64,000 nt of DNA, taken from positions 62,001-126,000 of the forward strand of contig JAEWSG010000203.1 in NCBI GenBank assembly GCA_023398495.1, given 5' to 3'. A program made the translations under genes and the position numbers. The stretch's first letter is position 1; every line of letters begins with the position of its first letter. Positions 35,879 through 44,741 of the stretch are shown here, one piece after another. The DNA comes from Bacillota bacterium (GTDB taxonomy: Bacteria > Bacillota > Clostridia > Acetivibrionales > Acetivibrionaceae). The notes below the pieces were generated by a model. That model did not search any database. It was given only the letters and a program-made list of their open reading frames with translations, and was not told the DNA's origin.

Positions 35879-36166
35879 TCAGTCAGAAGTATATGGGAGC
35901 AATGCAATGTGTCTTGCTCTCTTTACAGCAACTGTCATTTGACGTTGATGCTTTGCACAGTTTCCTGATATTCTTCTAGGTAATATTTTACCCCTTTCAG
36001 AAACATACTTCTTAAGTTTTGATACATCTTTATAATCTATATCAGTTACCTTATCTACACAGAAACCACAAATCTTTTTCTTTGCCCTTCTCATCCTTGA
36101 AGGTCCTTTTGAATCGCCCTTGTCGTAATTATCTCTGCTGTTCCTATCTTTTCTTGGATTTGGCAT
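35879..36166 (-). CDS. rpsR: 30S ribosomal protein S18, zinc-type
   Basis: A 95-residue S18 with a basic N-terminal extension (about 25 residues) before the conserved core: KICGFC, DIDYKDVSKLKKYVSERGKI, LPRRISGNCAKHQR and ARHIALLPY. The CxxC plus the later C and H mark the zinc-binding (C+) form. It ends the rpsF-ssb-rpsR operon; AGGAGG lies before the ATG. Confidence 0.97.
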   Translation of the reverse strand: MPNPRKDRNSRDNYDKGDSKGPSRMRRAKKKICGFCVDKVTDIDYKDVSKLKKYVSERGKILPRRISGNCAKHQRQMTVAVKRARHIALLPYTSD

Positions 36167-36265
36167 AAACTTAACGCCTCCTTTCTACAAAATTCAAATA
36201 TATTCAGTAATAATTTCTAAGTAATAAATTCGAGCAACTTTTTACTCAACCAGTTCTTTATAGCA

Positions 36266-36676
36266 CTAGAATGGCAATTCATCATCTTCCTCTAGTGGAT
36301 AAAATCCGTCTGATGGCTGAGCAGCCTGCTGACCTTGAGGTTTCGCAAAATCGTCAGTTCTTTTACTATCGGCAAAAAATGCTTCACTAGCAACAACTTC
36401 AGTTGTGTAGCGTTTTTTACCTTCATTATCATCCCAGGTCCTAACCTGAATTCTACCAACAACTGCAACCTGCTGACCTTTTGTAAAATACTTTGAGCAA
36501 AATTCAGCCTGTTTGTCCCATGCTACGATAGGAATAAAATCAGCCTGTCTTTCCTCTCCCTGCTTTACAAAGCCCCTGTTAACTGCTAGTGTAAAGCTGC
36601 ATACTGCTAAATTGTTGTTGGTGTATCTTAATTCAGGATCTTTTGTTAATCTTCCCATCAAAATAGCCTTGTTCAT
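36266..36676 (-). CDS. ssb: Single-stranded DNA-binding protein
   Basis: A 136-residue SSB with the OB-fold start MNKAILMGRLTKDPELRYT, the core ADFIPIVAWDKQAEFCSKYF, GRIQVRTWDDNEGKKRYTTEV, a short Q-rich linker and the acidic tip EEDDELPF that recruits repair proteins. It lies ten bases after rpsF and before rpsR, the usual bacterial arrangement. Confidence 0.97.
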   Translation of the reverse strand: MNKAILMGRLTKDPELRYTNNNLAVCSFTLAVNRGFVKQGEERQADFIPIVAWDKQAEFCSKYFTKGQQVAVVGRIQVRTWDDNEGKKRYTTEVVASEAFFADSKRTDDFAKPQGQQAAQPSDGFYPLEEDDELPF

Positions 36677-36685
36677 ATAACCACC

Positions 36686-36973
36686 TTAATTATCCTTTTT
36701 TATAATAATATCTTTAATAATTCCGTCGGTTATCTTATACACTCTTTCAAGTTCATGAGGGAAATTTGTTTCAGCACTGAAGTTTATTAACGTATAATAT
36801 CCTTCATTGAAATCGTTTATAGGATATGCAAGTTTCCTTTTACCCCATTCTTCCATACTCTCAAACTGAGCTGAAGTCTCAATCAAAACCTTTATTTTTT
36901 CAACAATGGCTTTTGTATCCTCTTCATTTACTTCTGGACTAACGATAAAAATAGTTTCATATTTATTTACCAT
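36686..36973 (-). CDS. rpsF: 30S ribosomal protein S6
   Basis: The true start is the ATG at 36973, preceded by GGAGGAGGTG; an upstream in-frame extension to 37048 is not supported. The 95-residue protein has NKYETIFIVSPEVNEED, WGKRKLAYPINDFNEGYY and INFSAETNFPHELERVYK, the S6 fold that pairs with S18 in the 30S platform. It heads the rpsF-ssb-rpsR operon. Confidence 0.97.
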   Translation of the reverse strand: MVNKYETIFIVSPEVNEEDTKAIVEKIKVLIETSAQFESMEEWGKRKLAYPINDFNEGYYTLINFSAETNFPHELERVYKITDGIIKDIIIKKDN

Positions 36974-37038
36974 AATTGATTCACCTCCTCCCGGACTAAG
37001 GCCCTGTTTCTCGAACAGAGCAAGGATTACAATCAAGT

Positions 37039-37067
37039 ATTCTAACACATTTCTTTATATTTAACAA
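37039..37067 (-). promoter_or_regulatory. Probable promoter of rpsF-ssb-rpsR
   Basis: On the minus strand TTGTTA (37067-37062), 17 bases, then TAGAAT (37044-37039). The leader to rpsF would be about 60 bases and includes the strong SD. Confidence 0.6.
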
Positions 37068-37451
37068 GTATATTTTTTACATTTTTTATTTTTTCTCTTG
37101 CCTGTCATTAAATTTTTACTGATGTCTTACAGCCATAACAGTGCACAAAGCCACTTCTAATGTGTTTGAGTACATAACATTAATAAATTATTACAATTAG
37201 ACAAATAGGTTTCCAAAAGCCTAAATATATGTTATTATATATATATATGCAAATTAATAAAATCAGATAACGTCTGATAGACATGTGTTAATCCAGTCAA
37301 TCTATTAGTTACCATTTATTTTACCTGTATATCATTTACATGGCAATCTCCACTTTTGCCAGTGGTAGTTTACAGTAATTGATTAATTCAATAATTGCTG
37401 CATGGACTTTATTCCTACTAAACGTTACATCCTTAAGAAAGGGTGAAAAAA
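37068..37451. other. AT-rich intergenic region between rpsF and the diguanylate cyclase
   Basis: No gene is supported in these 384 bases. Visible structure is limited to short hairpins such as GGCAA...TTGCC near 37340 and CAGA...TCTG near 37265, and an alternating TA run near 37235. I looked for a c-di-GMP riboswitch because the next gene is a cyclase, and did not find one. Confidence 0.5.
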
Positions 37452-38699
37452 GTGTTAAGAAAATCACCTGTTAAAAAAAACATAAATCCGTTTTTTCTCA
37501 TAATAGTTTCGATAGTGTGCAGTATTGCTTTAGGACTGCCAACATATATGATTTTTGATAAACAGCCATTTAAGGAATATATGGATGCAACTCAGTTTTC
37601 GACGGTATTTTCTGTGATTTTATATGTTATTATTTTTTTTATTTCAGGAATTCTTTTCAATAAACTTTCCCAGCAACATTCACAGGATAGGGAATTAAAA
37701 AATTTCAAAAACTATACTGACTTACTTCACCGTGCAGCCTCAGAAATTGAGGTGTATGAAATTTTATACAATCATATCCGTAATATGCATCTTGGTAATC
37801 AGCTAACATTATTCTACAGAAGCGATAAGTCTTCTACCGAAGTTATGTGGCAAAGGATAACAAACGAAAGAATGCCCTTATGTACAATGGAGCCAAGAAA
37901 TTGTCCACTTATAAAATATGGACGCGAATGTAGCGTTAAGAATATATCTACAGATATAACATGTGCATATCAGCTTACCGAACATAAATACGGTAGTTAT
38001 ATTTGTCTTCCTATAACTATTGGTAACCAGACACTAGGTATATTGCAGCTATATTCAAAATCAAAATATTTCTTTAATGATGTAATAGTATCAAAGGTCA
38101 AATCATATTTAGAAGTAGCAAAGCCAATAATCAGCAGCAAACGTGCTATGCAGCAGCTTAATAAGAAAGCTTATACGGACAAGCTCACAAAGTTGTATAA
38201 TAGGAATTTCCTTGAAGTATACCTTGAAAATCAAATAGAAGCTACAAACATATCTAAGGATAATTTAAGTGTTATCATGATGGATATTGACCATTTCAAA
38301 AATGTAAATGATAAATATGGGCACACTGCCGGTGATGCTGTTTTAGTAGTTTTTGCACAGGTTATATTGAGGTGCATCAGAAAAACAGATCTTGTAGCCC
38401 GGTACGGCGGAGAAGAGTTTATTGCCATTTTGCCTGCTACTGATACGAAAACTGCTGTAGGTATTGCCGAACGTATAAGAGAAACAATCGCAACCGAATC
38501 AATGCCCAAAATGAATGATATTATAGTGCCTAGTATAACCTGCAGTCTCGGTGTTGCAACATATCCTATTCATGCAGACAACAAAAACAATATTATAAAA
38601 GTTGCCGACATTGCCTTATATAAAGCAAAACAAGGCGGAAGAAACCGTGTGGAAATATATAATAGCGATCTTGATATTAATATATTAGATAAAGAGTAA
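37452..38699 (+). CDS. Membrane diguanylate cyclase, GAF-like sensor plus GGDEF
   Basis: From the GTG at 37452 (AAAGG nine bases upstream; a GTG at 37443 abuts the SD) the product has 415 residues. Two membrane segments lie at about 15-35 and 50-70, then a GAF-like domain (about 85-225) with a CxxE...CPL-type cysteine-rich stretch (MPLCTMEPRNCPLIKYGREC). The GGDEF domain (about 235-405) has DIDHFKNVND, the active motif RYGGEEF and an intact inhibitory I-site RKTD five residues before it. It should make c-di-GMP with product inhibition. The cysteines suggest a redox or metal signal, which is inference. Confidence 0.9.
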   Translation: MLRKSPVKKNINPFFLIIVSIVCSIALGLPTYMIFDKQPFKEYMDATQFSTVFSVILYVIIFFISGILFNKLSQQHSQDRELKNFKNYTDLLHRAASEIEVYEILYNHIRNMHLGNQLTLFYRSDKSSTEVMWQRITNERMPLCTMEPRNCPLIKYGRECSVKNISTDITCAYQLTEHKYGSYICLPITIGNQTLGILQLYSKSKYFFNDVIVSKVKSYLEVAKPIISSKRAMQQLNKKAYTDKLTKLYNRNFLEVYLENQIEATNISKDNLSVIMMDIDHFKNVNDKYGHTAGDAVLVVFAQVILRCIRKTDLVARYGGEEFIAILPATDTKTAVGIAERIRETIATESMPKMNDIIVPSITCSLGVATYPIHADNKNNIIKVADIALYKAKQGGRNRVEIYNSDLDINILDKE

Positions 38700-38700
38700 A

Positions 38701-38726
38701 AGGAGGCATATAGCCTCTTTTTTTTG
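38701..38726 (+). terminator. Terminator of the diguanylate cyclase gene
   Basis: GGAGGC ATAT AGCCTC followed by eight T's, directly after the stop codon. Confidence 0.88.
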
Positions 38727-38793
38727 CGTTTATATTTCAAGTCCCCACACAAAAACAATCTTCTAATAAATATAATGAGAATAAATGCTTATA

Positions 38794-38898
38794 CTATATT
38801 GAACGCGATAAAGATTTTGCATCGTGCTTCAAATTCCTTAATAAAATATCACGAAAATCAAATTTTCCTATGTATAATCATTTTCGTGATTTATATAA
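38794..38898 (+). repeat. Repeat B, copy 1 (about 105 bp)
   Basis: This stretch is about 95% identical to 52636-52740, beginning CTATATTGAACGCGATAAAG. It contains the hairpin ATCACGAAAAT...ATTTTCGTGAT. It lies just before glgB and overlaps a spurious upstream extension of that reading frame, which argues against a start earlier than 38934. Confidence 0.8.
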
Positions 38899-38933
38899 AT
38901 ATATTACTACATGAAAAAGAGGTATATACGATA

Positions 38934-41138
38934 ATGAAAACAACAGCAAGTCCAGAAGAGATCTATAAGATTATAAACGCTGAGCATGCAGATCCATTTA
39001 GTATTCTTGGCATTCACAAACTTGACCATGAAAATGCTATAGTAATAAGAACCTTTTTACCGGATGCAAAAAAAGCAAATGTAATTGAAGCTGTGAGCAA
39101 TATCAGATACGGTATGAATGTAGTTGACGATAGTGGTTTCTTTGAGGTAGTCTTGCATGAAAAAAGTGACTTTTTCAAATATACACTAGAAGCTGTCTAT
39201 GAAAATGGTACCACCATTGTAATTAACGATCCGTACAGTTATTTGCCCATTATTTCTGACTACGATCTACATCTGTTTAATGAAGGAAGTCATCATAGAA
39301 TATATGAGAAAATGGGATGCCATCTTATGACAATTGACGGAATTGAAGGTGCCTTCTTTTCTGTTTGGGCACCCTGTGCAAAACGGGTCAGTGTTGTAGG
39401 AAATTTTAACCAATGGGATGGACGTCGTCATCCTATGAGATTTAGGGGTGCTTCAGGTGTATGGGAATTATTTATACCCGGATTGAAACAGGGTGAATTA
39501 TATAAATTTGAGATAAAAACCCCTCATAACGATTTGTATATTAAGGCCGATCCCTATGCTTTCTATTCTGAATTAAGACCTGCTACAGCTTCAATTGCTT
39601 ATAAACTTGACGAATATACCTGGAATGACCAAAACTGGATCCACGAAAGGGATAACAGCAATTCCCTTGAGAAACCCATTTCAATCTACGAAGTACACTT
39701 AGGTTCATGGCAAAGGGCATCAAACGAGGAAAATGGTTTCTATACATACAGGGAAATAGCTGACAGTCTTGTGGACTATGTAAGATACATGGGTTATACT
39801 CATATTGAGCTGCTTCCTGTTTCAGAACACCCTTACGATGGTTCATGGGGATATCAGATCACCGGCTTTTATGCCGCTACCAGCAGATATGGTGAACCAA
39901 AAGATTTTATGTACCTTATAGACAAATGTCACCAAAATGGTATCGGTGTAATAATGGACTGGGTCCCTGCCCACTTTCCCAAAGACGGTCATGGCCTTGC
40001 AAGATTTGATGGCACAGCTCTTTATGAGCATTATGATATGAAACAGGGAGAACACCCTGATTGGGGAACTCATATTTTTAATTTTGGCAGGTTGGAGGTT
40101 AAAAACTTTTTGATATCCAATGCCATGTTCTGGTTTGATAAATATCACATAGACGGATTAAGGGTAGATGCAGTGGCCTCAATGCTATATCTGGATTATG
40201 GCAAAAAAGAGGGCGAATGGGTTCCCAACCTTTGGGGCGGGAAAGAAAATGTTGATGCTATAGAATTTATGAGACACTTAAATACCGTAGTTTACAAATA
40301 TCACCCGGGAGTCATGATGATTGCAGAAGAATCAACCTCTTGGGCACTAACGACTAAACCACCTTATGTAGGCGGCCTAGGCTACAAATACAAATGGAAT
40401 ATGGGATGGATGAATGATTTTCTGAGATACATGAGTATGGACTCGTTATACCGAAAACATCACCAGAATTTATTGACGTTTTCCTCTATGTACTGCTGTA
40501 CTGAAAATTTTATTCTGGTTCTTTCTCATGATGAAGTTGTACACGGCAAATGTTCAATGCTCAGTAAAATGCCGGGAGATTACTGGCAGAAGTTTGCCGG
40601 GCTAAGGGCAAGTTATGGTTATCTTTACGGTCATCCTGGGAAGAAACTACTGTTTATGGGAGGAGAATTCGGACAGTTCATTGAATGGAATTTCAAGCAA
40701 AGTCTTGACTGGCACCTGCTTGACTATGATATGCACAAAAAAATGCAGGACTATGTTCGTGACTTAAATCATTTCTATAAAAATGAAGAAGCGTTGTACG
40801 AAGTTGACTTCAGTTACGATGGTTTCGAGTGGATAGATTGTAAAGATACCGAACACAGCATAATTTCCTTCATGAGGAAAGGTAGGGACTGGAGAGATTC
40901 TCTGATATTTGTCTGCAATTTTACACCAGCTGCACATGAAAAATATCGTTTAGGTGCTCCTTTTGATACATTTTATGATGAAGTATTCAACAGCGACTTG
41001 GAAAAATATGGCGGAAGCAATGTGGGGAATTTTGACGGAGTACAGGCACAAAAGGAAGGCATACACGAAAAACCTTACTCAGTGGTACTTAAGATTCCAC
41101 CACTTTCAACAATAATTTTACGTCCGAGATTAAAATAA
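38934..41138 (+). CDS. glgB: 1,4-alpha-glucan branching enzyme
   Basis: I place the start at 38934 (AGAGGT upstream), because homology begins with SPEEIYKIINAEHADPFSILG and earlier codons come from repeat B. The 734-residue product has the CBM48 module (about 120-210; FFSVWAPCAKRVSVVGNFNQW) and the GH13 catalytic barrel with VPAHFPKDGHGL, GLRVDAVASMLYLDY (nucleophile Asp), MMIAEESTSW (acid Glu) and FVLVLSHDEVVHGK-like residues (LVLSHDEVVHGK). It makes alpha-1,6 branches in glycogen. No other glg gene is adjacent. Confidence 0.96.
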   Translation: MKTTASPEEIYKIINAEHADPFSILGIHKLDHENAIVIRTFLPDAKKANVIEAVSNIRYGMNVVDDSGFFEVVLHEKSDFFKYTLEAVYENGTTIVINDPYSYLPIISDYDLHLFNEGSHHRIYEKMGCHLMTIDGIEGAFFSVWAPCAKRVSVVGNFNQWDGRRHPMRFRGASGVWELFIPGLKQGELYKFEIKTPHNDLYIKADPYAFYSELRPATASIAYKLDEYTWNDQNWIHERDNSNSLEKPISIYEVHLGSWQRASNEENGFYTYREIADSLVDYVRYMGYTHIELLPVSEHPYDGSWGYQITGFYAATSRYGEPKDFMYLIDKCHQNGIGVIMDWVPAHFPKDGHGLARFDGTALYEHYDMKQGEHPDWGTHIFNFGRLEVKNFLISNAMFWFDKYHIDGLRVDAVASMLYLDYGKKEGEWVPNLWGGKENVDAIEFMRHLNTVVYKYHPGVMMIAEESTSWALTTKPPYVGGLGYKYKWNMGWMNDFLRYMSMDSLYRKHHQNLLTFSSMYCCTENFILVLSHDEVVHGKCSMLSKMPGDYWQKFAGLRASYGYLYGHPGKKLLFMGGEFGQFIEWNFKQSLDWHLLDYDMHKKMQDYVRDLNHFYKNEEALYEVDFSYDGFEWIDCKDTEHSIISFMRKGRDWRDSLIFVCNFTPAAHEKYRLGAPFDTFYDEVFNSDLEKYGGSNVGNFDGVQAQKEGIHEKPYSVVLKIPPLSTIILRPRLK

Positions 41139-41147
41139 ACAAGCTAC

Positions 41148-41181
41148 AAAAACCACCCTAAATCCTACAAGGGTGGTTTTT
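41148..41181. terminator. Bidirectional terminator between glgB and rsgI
   Basis: AAAAACCACCCT (41148-41159) and AGGGTGGTTTTT (41170-41181) pair perfectly with U-runs on both strands, serving the two convergent genes. Confidence 0.92.
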
Positions 41182-41187
41182 AACTAC

Positions 41188-42351
41188 TCAGTTAATTTTA
41201 CCTTTTGGTAAATTGCGTTTGACCCTACCGTCATTATTATCTTTCCATTTACTCTCGTTGCTTTCCTTCTCAACTTTCGGTGTGCTAACGTTCTCTTTCT
41301 GATACTTCTGATTTGGCTTCTTATATTCGTTTTCTTTGTTATTCCAATCTTTCTTGTCTTTGCCTTGAATGTGTGAGCTTTCTTCGTTCTTTTGTATTTC
41401 ATTCTTTTTCACTGCTTCTGTCTGTTCAACCGTTGCCTTCTTCTTATCTGTTCCTGAGTCTGGATTAATTTCTTTGCCGTTATTTTTATTCTCATTTTTA
41501 TCCTTTATGTTCTCATCAGGTTTATCAGCATTATTATTATCCTTTTTATGTTGAATCTTATCATTCTCCTTGTTCTTTTCATTATCCTTATTAATCTTTG
41601 ATTTAGTATCTTCCTTTTTAATACTCTTTTTTGTCTCATTTATTGATGCTACAATTTCTTTAACTTTCTTATCCTTATATTCTTTAACTTCTACCTCAGG
41701 CTTAACTTCCTTCAGCTTTTCAATAAGTACCAATTTCCCAGGCGAAATGCCCAACTCTTTAGCAACATCTCGTTTATCGAGAGTTGTCTCCTCTGCAAGA
41801 ATTTCCGATTGCACTTTTCCTTGTTCTAAAGTGATATTTGCTTTATTCACCAACTCTTCTTTAATGTTTGTAACCTTTGTATTATCCTTTCCGGATACTG
41901 TTATTATTACTGCATTGTCAGAACTCTCCCCTAAAAATCCTTCTTCTACTGCTTCCTCGATACAATTTACAACAGCTTCGTCTATTTTTAAATTTTTAAG
42001 CGATTTATGCTTTAATAAAACCTCACCATCAGTATTAATCCCTTTTACCTCTAAAACCCTGTTAAAGATATTCACCGAAAATTCCAAACTAGGATTAATA
42101 TCTACATTTACATAGTTGTAGGGGGTGTTATAGGCATATGCTCCCACACTTACTCCACAGACTAATACAAAAGCGGCGGCAATTGAGGCTACCTTTGAAA
42201 AAGTTTTTAAGTCAAAGTTTAAAACCTTTGGTTCAACATCCACTTCATGACCTATGCGATAATTTAATCTATTTTTAACTTTTACGAAGCTGCCGTTTTT
42301 ATCAAGTACTACGGCGTATTTGTTGTTTTGTTCAACCACTATTCCCTTCAT
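41188..42351 (-). CDS. rsgI: Anti-sigma-I factor RsgI-like protein
   Basis: A 387-residue membrane protein. Residues 1-45 form the RsgI N-terminal anti-sigma domain (MKGIVVEQNNKYAVVLDKNG), one membrane span lies at about 51-72 (VASIAAAFVLVCGVSVGAYAY), and about 75-215 is the conserved extracellular DUF4179-like part starting YVNVDINPSLEFSVN. The tail, about 225-387, is a low-complexity run of K, N, E and D with no carbohydrate-binding or enzyme domain, unlike the sensing RsgIs of cellulolytic clostridia. It follows sigI by four bases and would hold SigI at the membrane. Confidence 0.92.
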   Translation of the reverse strand: MKGIVVEQNNKYAVVLDKNGSFVKVKNRLNYRIGHEVDVEPKVLNFDLKTFSKVASIAAAFVLVCGVSVGAYAYNTPYNYVNVDINPSLEFSVNIFNRVLEVKGINTDGEVLLKHKSLKNLKIDEAVVNCIEEAVEEGFLGESSDNAVIITVSGKDNTKVTNIKEELVNKANITLEQGKVQSEILAEETTLDKRDVAKELGISPGKLVLIEKLKEVKPEVEVKEYKDKKVKEIVASINETKKSIKKEDTKSKINKDNEKNKENDKIQHKKDNNNADKPDENIKDKNENKNNGKEINPDSGTDKKKATVEQTEAVKKNEIQKNEESSHIQGKDKKDWNNKENEYKKPNQKYQKENVSTPKVEKESNESKWKDNNDGRVKRNLPKGKIN

Positions 42352-42355
42352 TATT

Positions 42356-43060
42356 TCACCCCCAACTTATATAATCCTTAATAAATTCATAATCACCAGT
42401 GCATATTATGAATACCGCTAATATATATTTTCGTCCTCTATCTATCTTTTTTCGGGGTATCTTAAGAGTTTTTTCAATTTCAATAATTGGCAAGGTTTTT
42501 TTGCTTTTTATCTGTTTTACAAGGTTTTGTTGTGACAATATAAATTTTATGATCTCCGAGTAAATCTGCCTGGTTTTAGCATGTTTTGGGGATACTTCCG
42601 ACAACTCGGAAAATGATATTCCCCACTCATCAAGCTCTTTCTTTAACTGTTCTATTTCAAGCCTTCTGTATTCGCTGATTTCTTCCTTTGTGTATTCATC
42701 AAGTGACTTCCCGATAGTCAGATCATGCTCTTCCTCTTCATCCTCATTATAATACTGATTTAAAAGAATTGCTTTGTTGTGCTTGCTTTCCTTTCGGTAA
42801 TAATCAATTATTCGCCTTTTAATAACGTTTTGTGCAAAGGAAAGAAAACTACCCCTTGAACTGTCAAATGCTTTTATTGCCTCTGCAAAAGCCATTAGAG
42901 CAATACTCAGTTCATCATCATGCCCATAAACAACAAAACGTCCCACAGTCTTTTCTACACATGAAGCTATAAAAGGCTTATACTCTTCAATAAACTCATT
43001 AATTCTGTATTCATCATTCCTGATACTTTCAACTCTCTCATTGATAGTAACTGAATGCAT
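42356..43060 (-). CDS. sigI: RNA polymerase sigma-I factor
   Basis: A 234-residue sigma factor of the SigI family. Region 2 is visible at about residues 15-85 (INEFIEEYKPFIASCVEK; ALMAFAEAIKAFDSSRGSFLSFAQNVIKRRIIDYYR), and the SigI-specific C-terminal region ends IEIEKTLKIPRKKIDRGRKYILA. SigI controls heat or polysaccharide responses depending on the species and is held by RsgI, encoded next. SD is GGGGGTAGG. Confidence 0.94.
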   Translation of the reverse strand: MHSVTINERVESIRNDEYRINEFIEEYKPFIASCVEKTVGRFVVYGHDDELSIALMAFAEAIKAFDSSRGSFLSFAQNVIKRRIIDYYRKESKHNKAILLNQYYNEDEEEEHDLTIGKSLDEYTKEEISEYRRLEIEQLKKELDEWGISFSELSEVSPKHAKTRQIYSEIIKFILSQQNLVKQIKSKKTLPIIEIEKTLKIPRKKIDRGRKYILAVFIICTGDYEFIKDYISWG

Positions 43061-43104
43061 TTCCTACCCCCAGCTAAACATAATTTTTATAAAAGCATAC
43101 TTAT

Positions 43105-43132
43105 ATTATAACATATCGCAGCCAAGCTACAA
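43105..43132 (-). promoter_or_regulatory. Possible sigma-A-type promoter of sigI-rsgI
   Basis: On the minus strand TTGTAG (43132-43127), 16 bases, then a perfect TATAAT (43110-43105), about 45 bases before the sigI start. I could not recognise an autoregulatory SigI promoter, which may exist further upstream. Confidence 0.5.
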
Positions 43133-43285
43133 ATAACCCCATTATCCAATGCATACCATTTTAGCAAACGGACACTGATTTTTAGATATTTGTTATCAAT
43201 AATATCGGAAGAAAATACGACCTATTAACAAATACATTTTTTATATACGTGTGTAAATAACCGGAAATTACTGACAAGCTGTTTC

Positions 43286-43314
43286 TTTACATATTTAAGC
43301 ATGTATGTTATAAT
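43286..43314 (+). promoter_or_regulatory. Probable promoter of the DUF368 gene
   Basis: TTTACA (43286-43291), 17 bases, then TATAAT (43309-43314). The rest of the 325-base divergent region 43061-43385 shows no gene. Confidence 0.65.
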
Positions 43315-43385
43315 AACTCGACGTGAGATACAAAAAAAAATAAAAGGAGAATGATACATCGTTTTTGGGGGTGTATTTCTTTACC

Positions 43386-44255
43386 ATGAAACAAGAAAAA
43401 AAATCGCATTCTACTCTGATGGTTATGTTAAAAGGCTTTATTATCGGTTCATCAATGAGCGTACCGGGAGTAAGCGGCGGAACCATGGCAATTCTTTTAG
43501 GCATATATGATAAATTAATAAGCTCAGTAAGTCATTTCACAAAAGATTTAAAGGGAAATATCATATTTTTTATCAAATTCTGTATGGGTGCAGGAATAGG
43601 TATTTTTACACTTTCCAAAGTGATTAATTGGCTGTTAGTAAAAGTTCCTTTACCGGTTTCATTTTTCTTTCTAGGAGCCGTTATCGGGGGTGTTCCTGCT
43701 TTATACAAGAAAGTTAAGACAAAGGATTCAAATATAACAGTTTCTTCCATAATTTATTTCCTTTTGGGACTGGGAATTGTTATTTCAATTGGCTTTATTC
43801 CCACAGGAACAATTAGTGTTACATCTGGTTCAGGACCAGTACATTATCTGATGTTATTGGTTACGGGTATAATTATTGCATTGGCTTTAGTGCTTCCAGG
43901 CATCAGTACTTCACATATGTTACTGGTTCTTGGTATGTATGATTCAATGCTTTTGGCCATAGAAAATTATGACTTTGTATATTTAGGAATAATAGGAATT
44001 GTTACTGTAATCGGAATTTTCTTAACAACAAGACCTATCGAATGGACTATGAATAAGTTTCCACGTCAGACCTATTGCGTTGTCATTGGTTTTGTTTTAG
44101 GTTCTACTTATGAGATATTCCAAGACAAGATTATACCTGCAATTCCTGCTGATGCTAACTATACTTGGTGGATTCTATCGGCAATTGTTTCCGTCATTGC
44201 TTTTGCACTTGGAGTTAGCGCTATAATGTCATTGTCTAGATATTCAAATGACTAA
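43386..44255 (+). CDS. DUF368-family polyprenyl-phosphate transporter-like protein
   Basis: From the ATG at 43386 the product has 289 residues; TTG (43365) and GTG (43371) in frame upstream are alternatives, since the GGGGG motif at 43367-43371 is rather far away. It has about eight membrane segments and the DUF368 signature GSSMSVPGVSGGTMAILLGI near the N-terminus, repeated in degenerate form as LALVLPGISTSHMLLVLGMY in the second half, showing an inverted-repeat transporter. DUF368 proteins have been shown to recycle undecaprenyl phosphate across the membrane. Confidence 0.9.
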   Translation: MKQEKKSHSTLMVMLKGFIIGSSMSVPGVSGGTMAILLGIYDKLISSVSHFTKDLKGNIIFFIKFCMGAGIGIFTLSKVINWLLVKVPLPVSFFFLGAVIGGVPALYKKVKTKDSNITVSSIIYFLLGLGIVISIGFIPTGTISVTSGSGPVHYLMLLVTGIIIALALVLPGISTSHMLLVLGMYDSMLLAIENYDFVYLGIIGIVTVIGIFLTTRPIEWTMNKFPRQTYCVVIGFVLGSTYEIFQDKIIPAIPADANYTWWILSAIVSVIAFALGVSAIMSLSRYSND

Positions 44256-44324
44256 TAAAGCTGAAAATAAAGATTTTTAGCAAATCCCTCAAGTATTTAC
44301 GATAAACCAATAAATTATATTTCA

Positions 44325-44362
44325 AAAAATAGTGTCTGACTAAAAATCAGGCACTATTTTAT
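44325..44362 (+). terminator. Terminator of the DUF368 gene
   Basis: AAAATAGTG and CTGA pair with TCAG and CACTATTTT around a short A-rich loop; the arms are near-perfect and the 3' arm ends in T's. Confidence 0.75.
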
Positions 44363-44461
44363 CTCTTGTACATTCAATTTCATCAGCATTATTTCAAAGT
44401 TTTTTACAACCTGCATCCTATAGTTCTCTTTAAAATTTGATCTCAAGTTCCCGGCATGCCC

Positions 44462-44719
44462 TCACTCAATTTTAATCTCTAACCGATCAAACTTTACATC
44501 CTCTATAAATTGATCCTTTGTAAAAGATGTCCTTCGGTATCTGGCAAACTCAGTAGTATTCCTTTTAAGCCATAAAGGCACAGAAATGTCCAACTCCTTG
44601 CACAATGCAATAAAATTATCTTCCAACAGATCTCTGAAAGAAATACTGCTATTTTCGTTGTTAATCAATTTTTCGCTTATAATAACTGTACCCTTTATTA
44701 GTTTCCCAATTATTTTCAA
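44462..44719 (-). CDS. Small unknown protein, last gene of the ilv-leu operon
   Basis: An 85-residue basic soluble protein starting at TTG, with GGAAGAG a few bases upstream, 22 bases after cimA. It has ISFRDLLEDNFIALCKELDISVPLWLKRNTTEFARYRRTSF and an acidic end (FDRLEIKIE). I do not recognise a family; the coherent codon use and operon position make it a real gene. A link to branched-chain amino acid synthesis is only positional. Confidence 0.7.
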   Translation of the reverse strand: MKIIGKLIKGTVIISEKLINNENSSISFRDLLEDNFIALCKELDISVPLWLKRNTTEFARYRRTSFTKDQFIEDVKFDRLEIKIE

Positions 44720-44741
44720 ATTGCTCTTCCTTTTTCTAAAA

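Noticed and set aside
36974..37048. A 25-residue extension of ribosomal protein S6
   Set aside because: It includes the SD itself translated, and S6 homologues start at NKYETIF.
37068..37451. A c-di-GMP riboswitch before the diguanylate cyclase
   Set aside because: The GEMM core motifs could not be found on either strand.
38724..38933. A 70-residue N-terminal extension of GlgB
   Set aside because: It is translated from dispersed repeat B and lacks an SD; homology to branching enzymes begins at 38934.
43351..43389. A 12-codon leader peptide overlapping the DUF368 start in ATGA
   Set aside because: The ATG at 43351 is only one or two bases from its AAAAGGAG motif, too close for normal initiation, and the peptide has no attenuation features.
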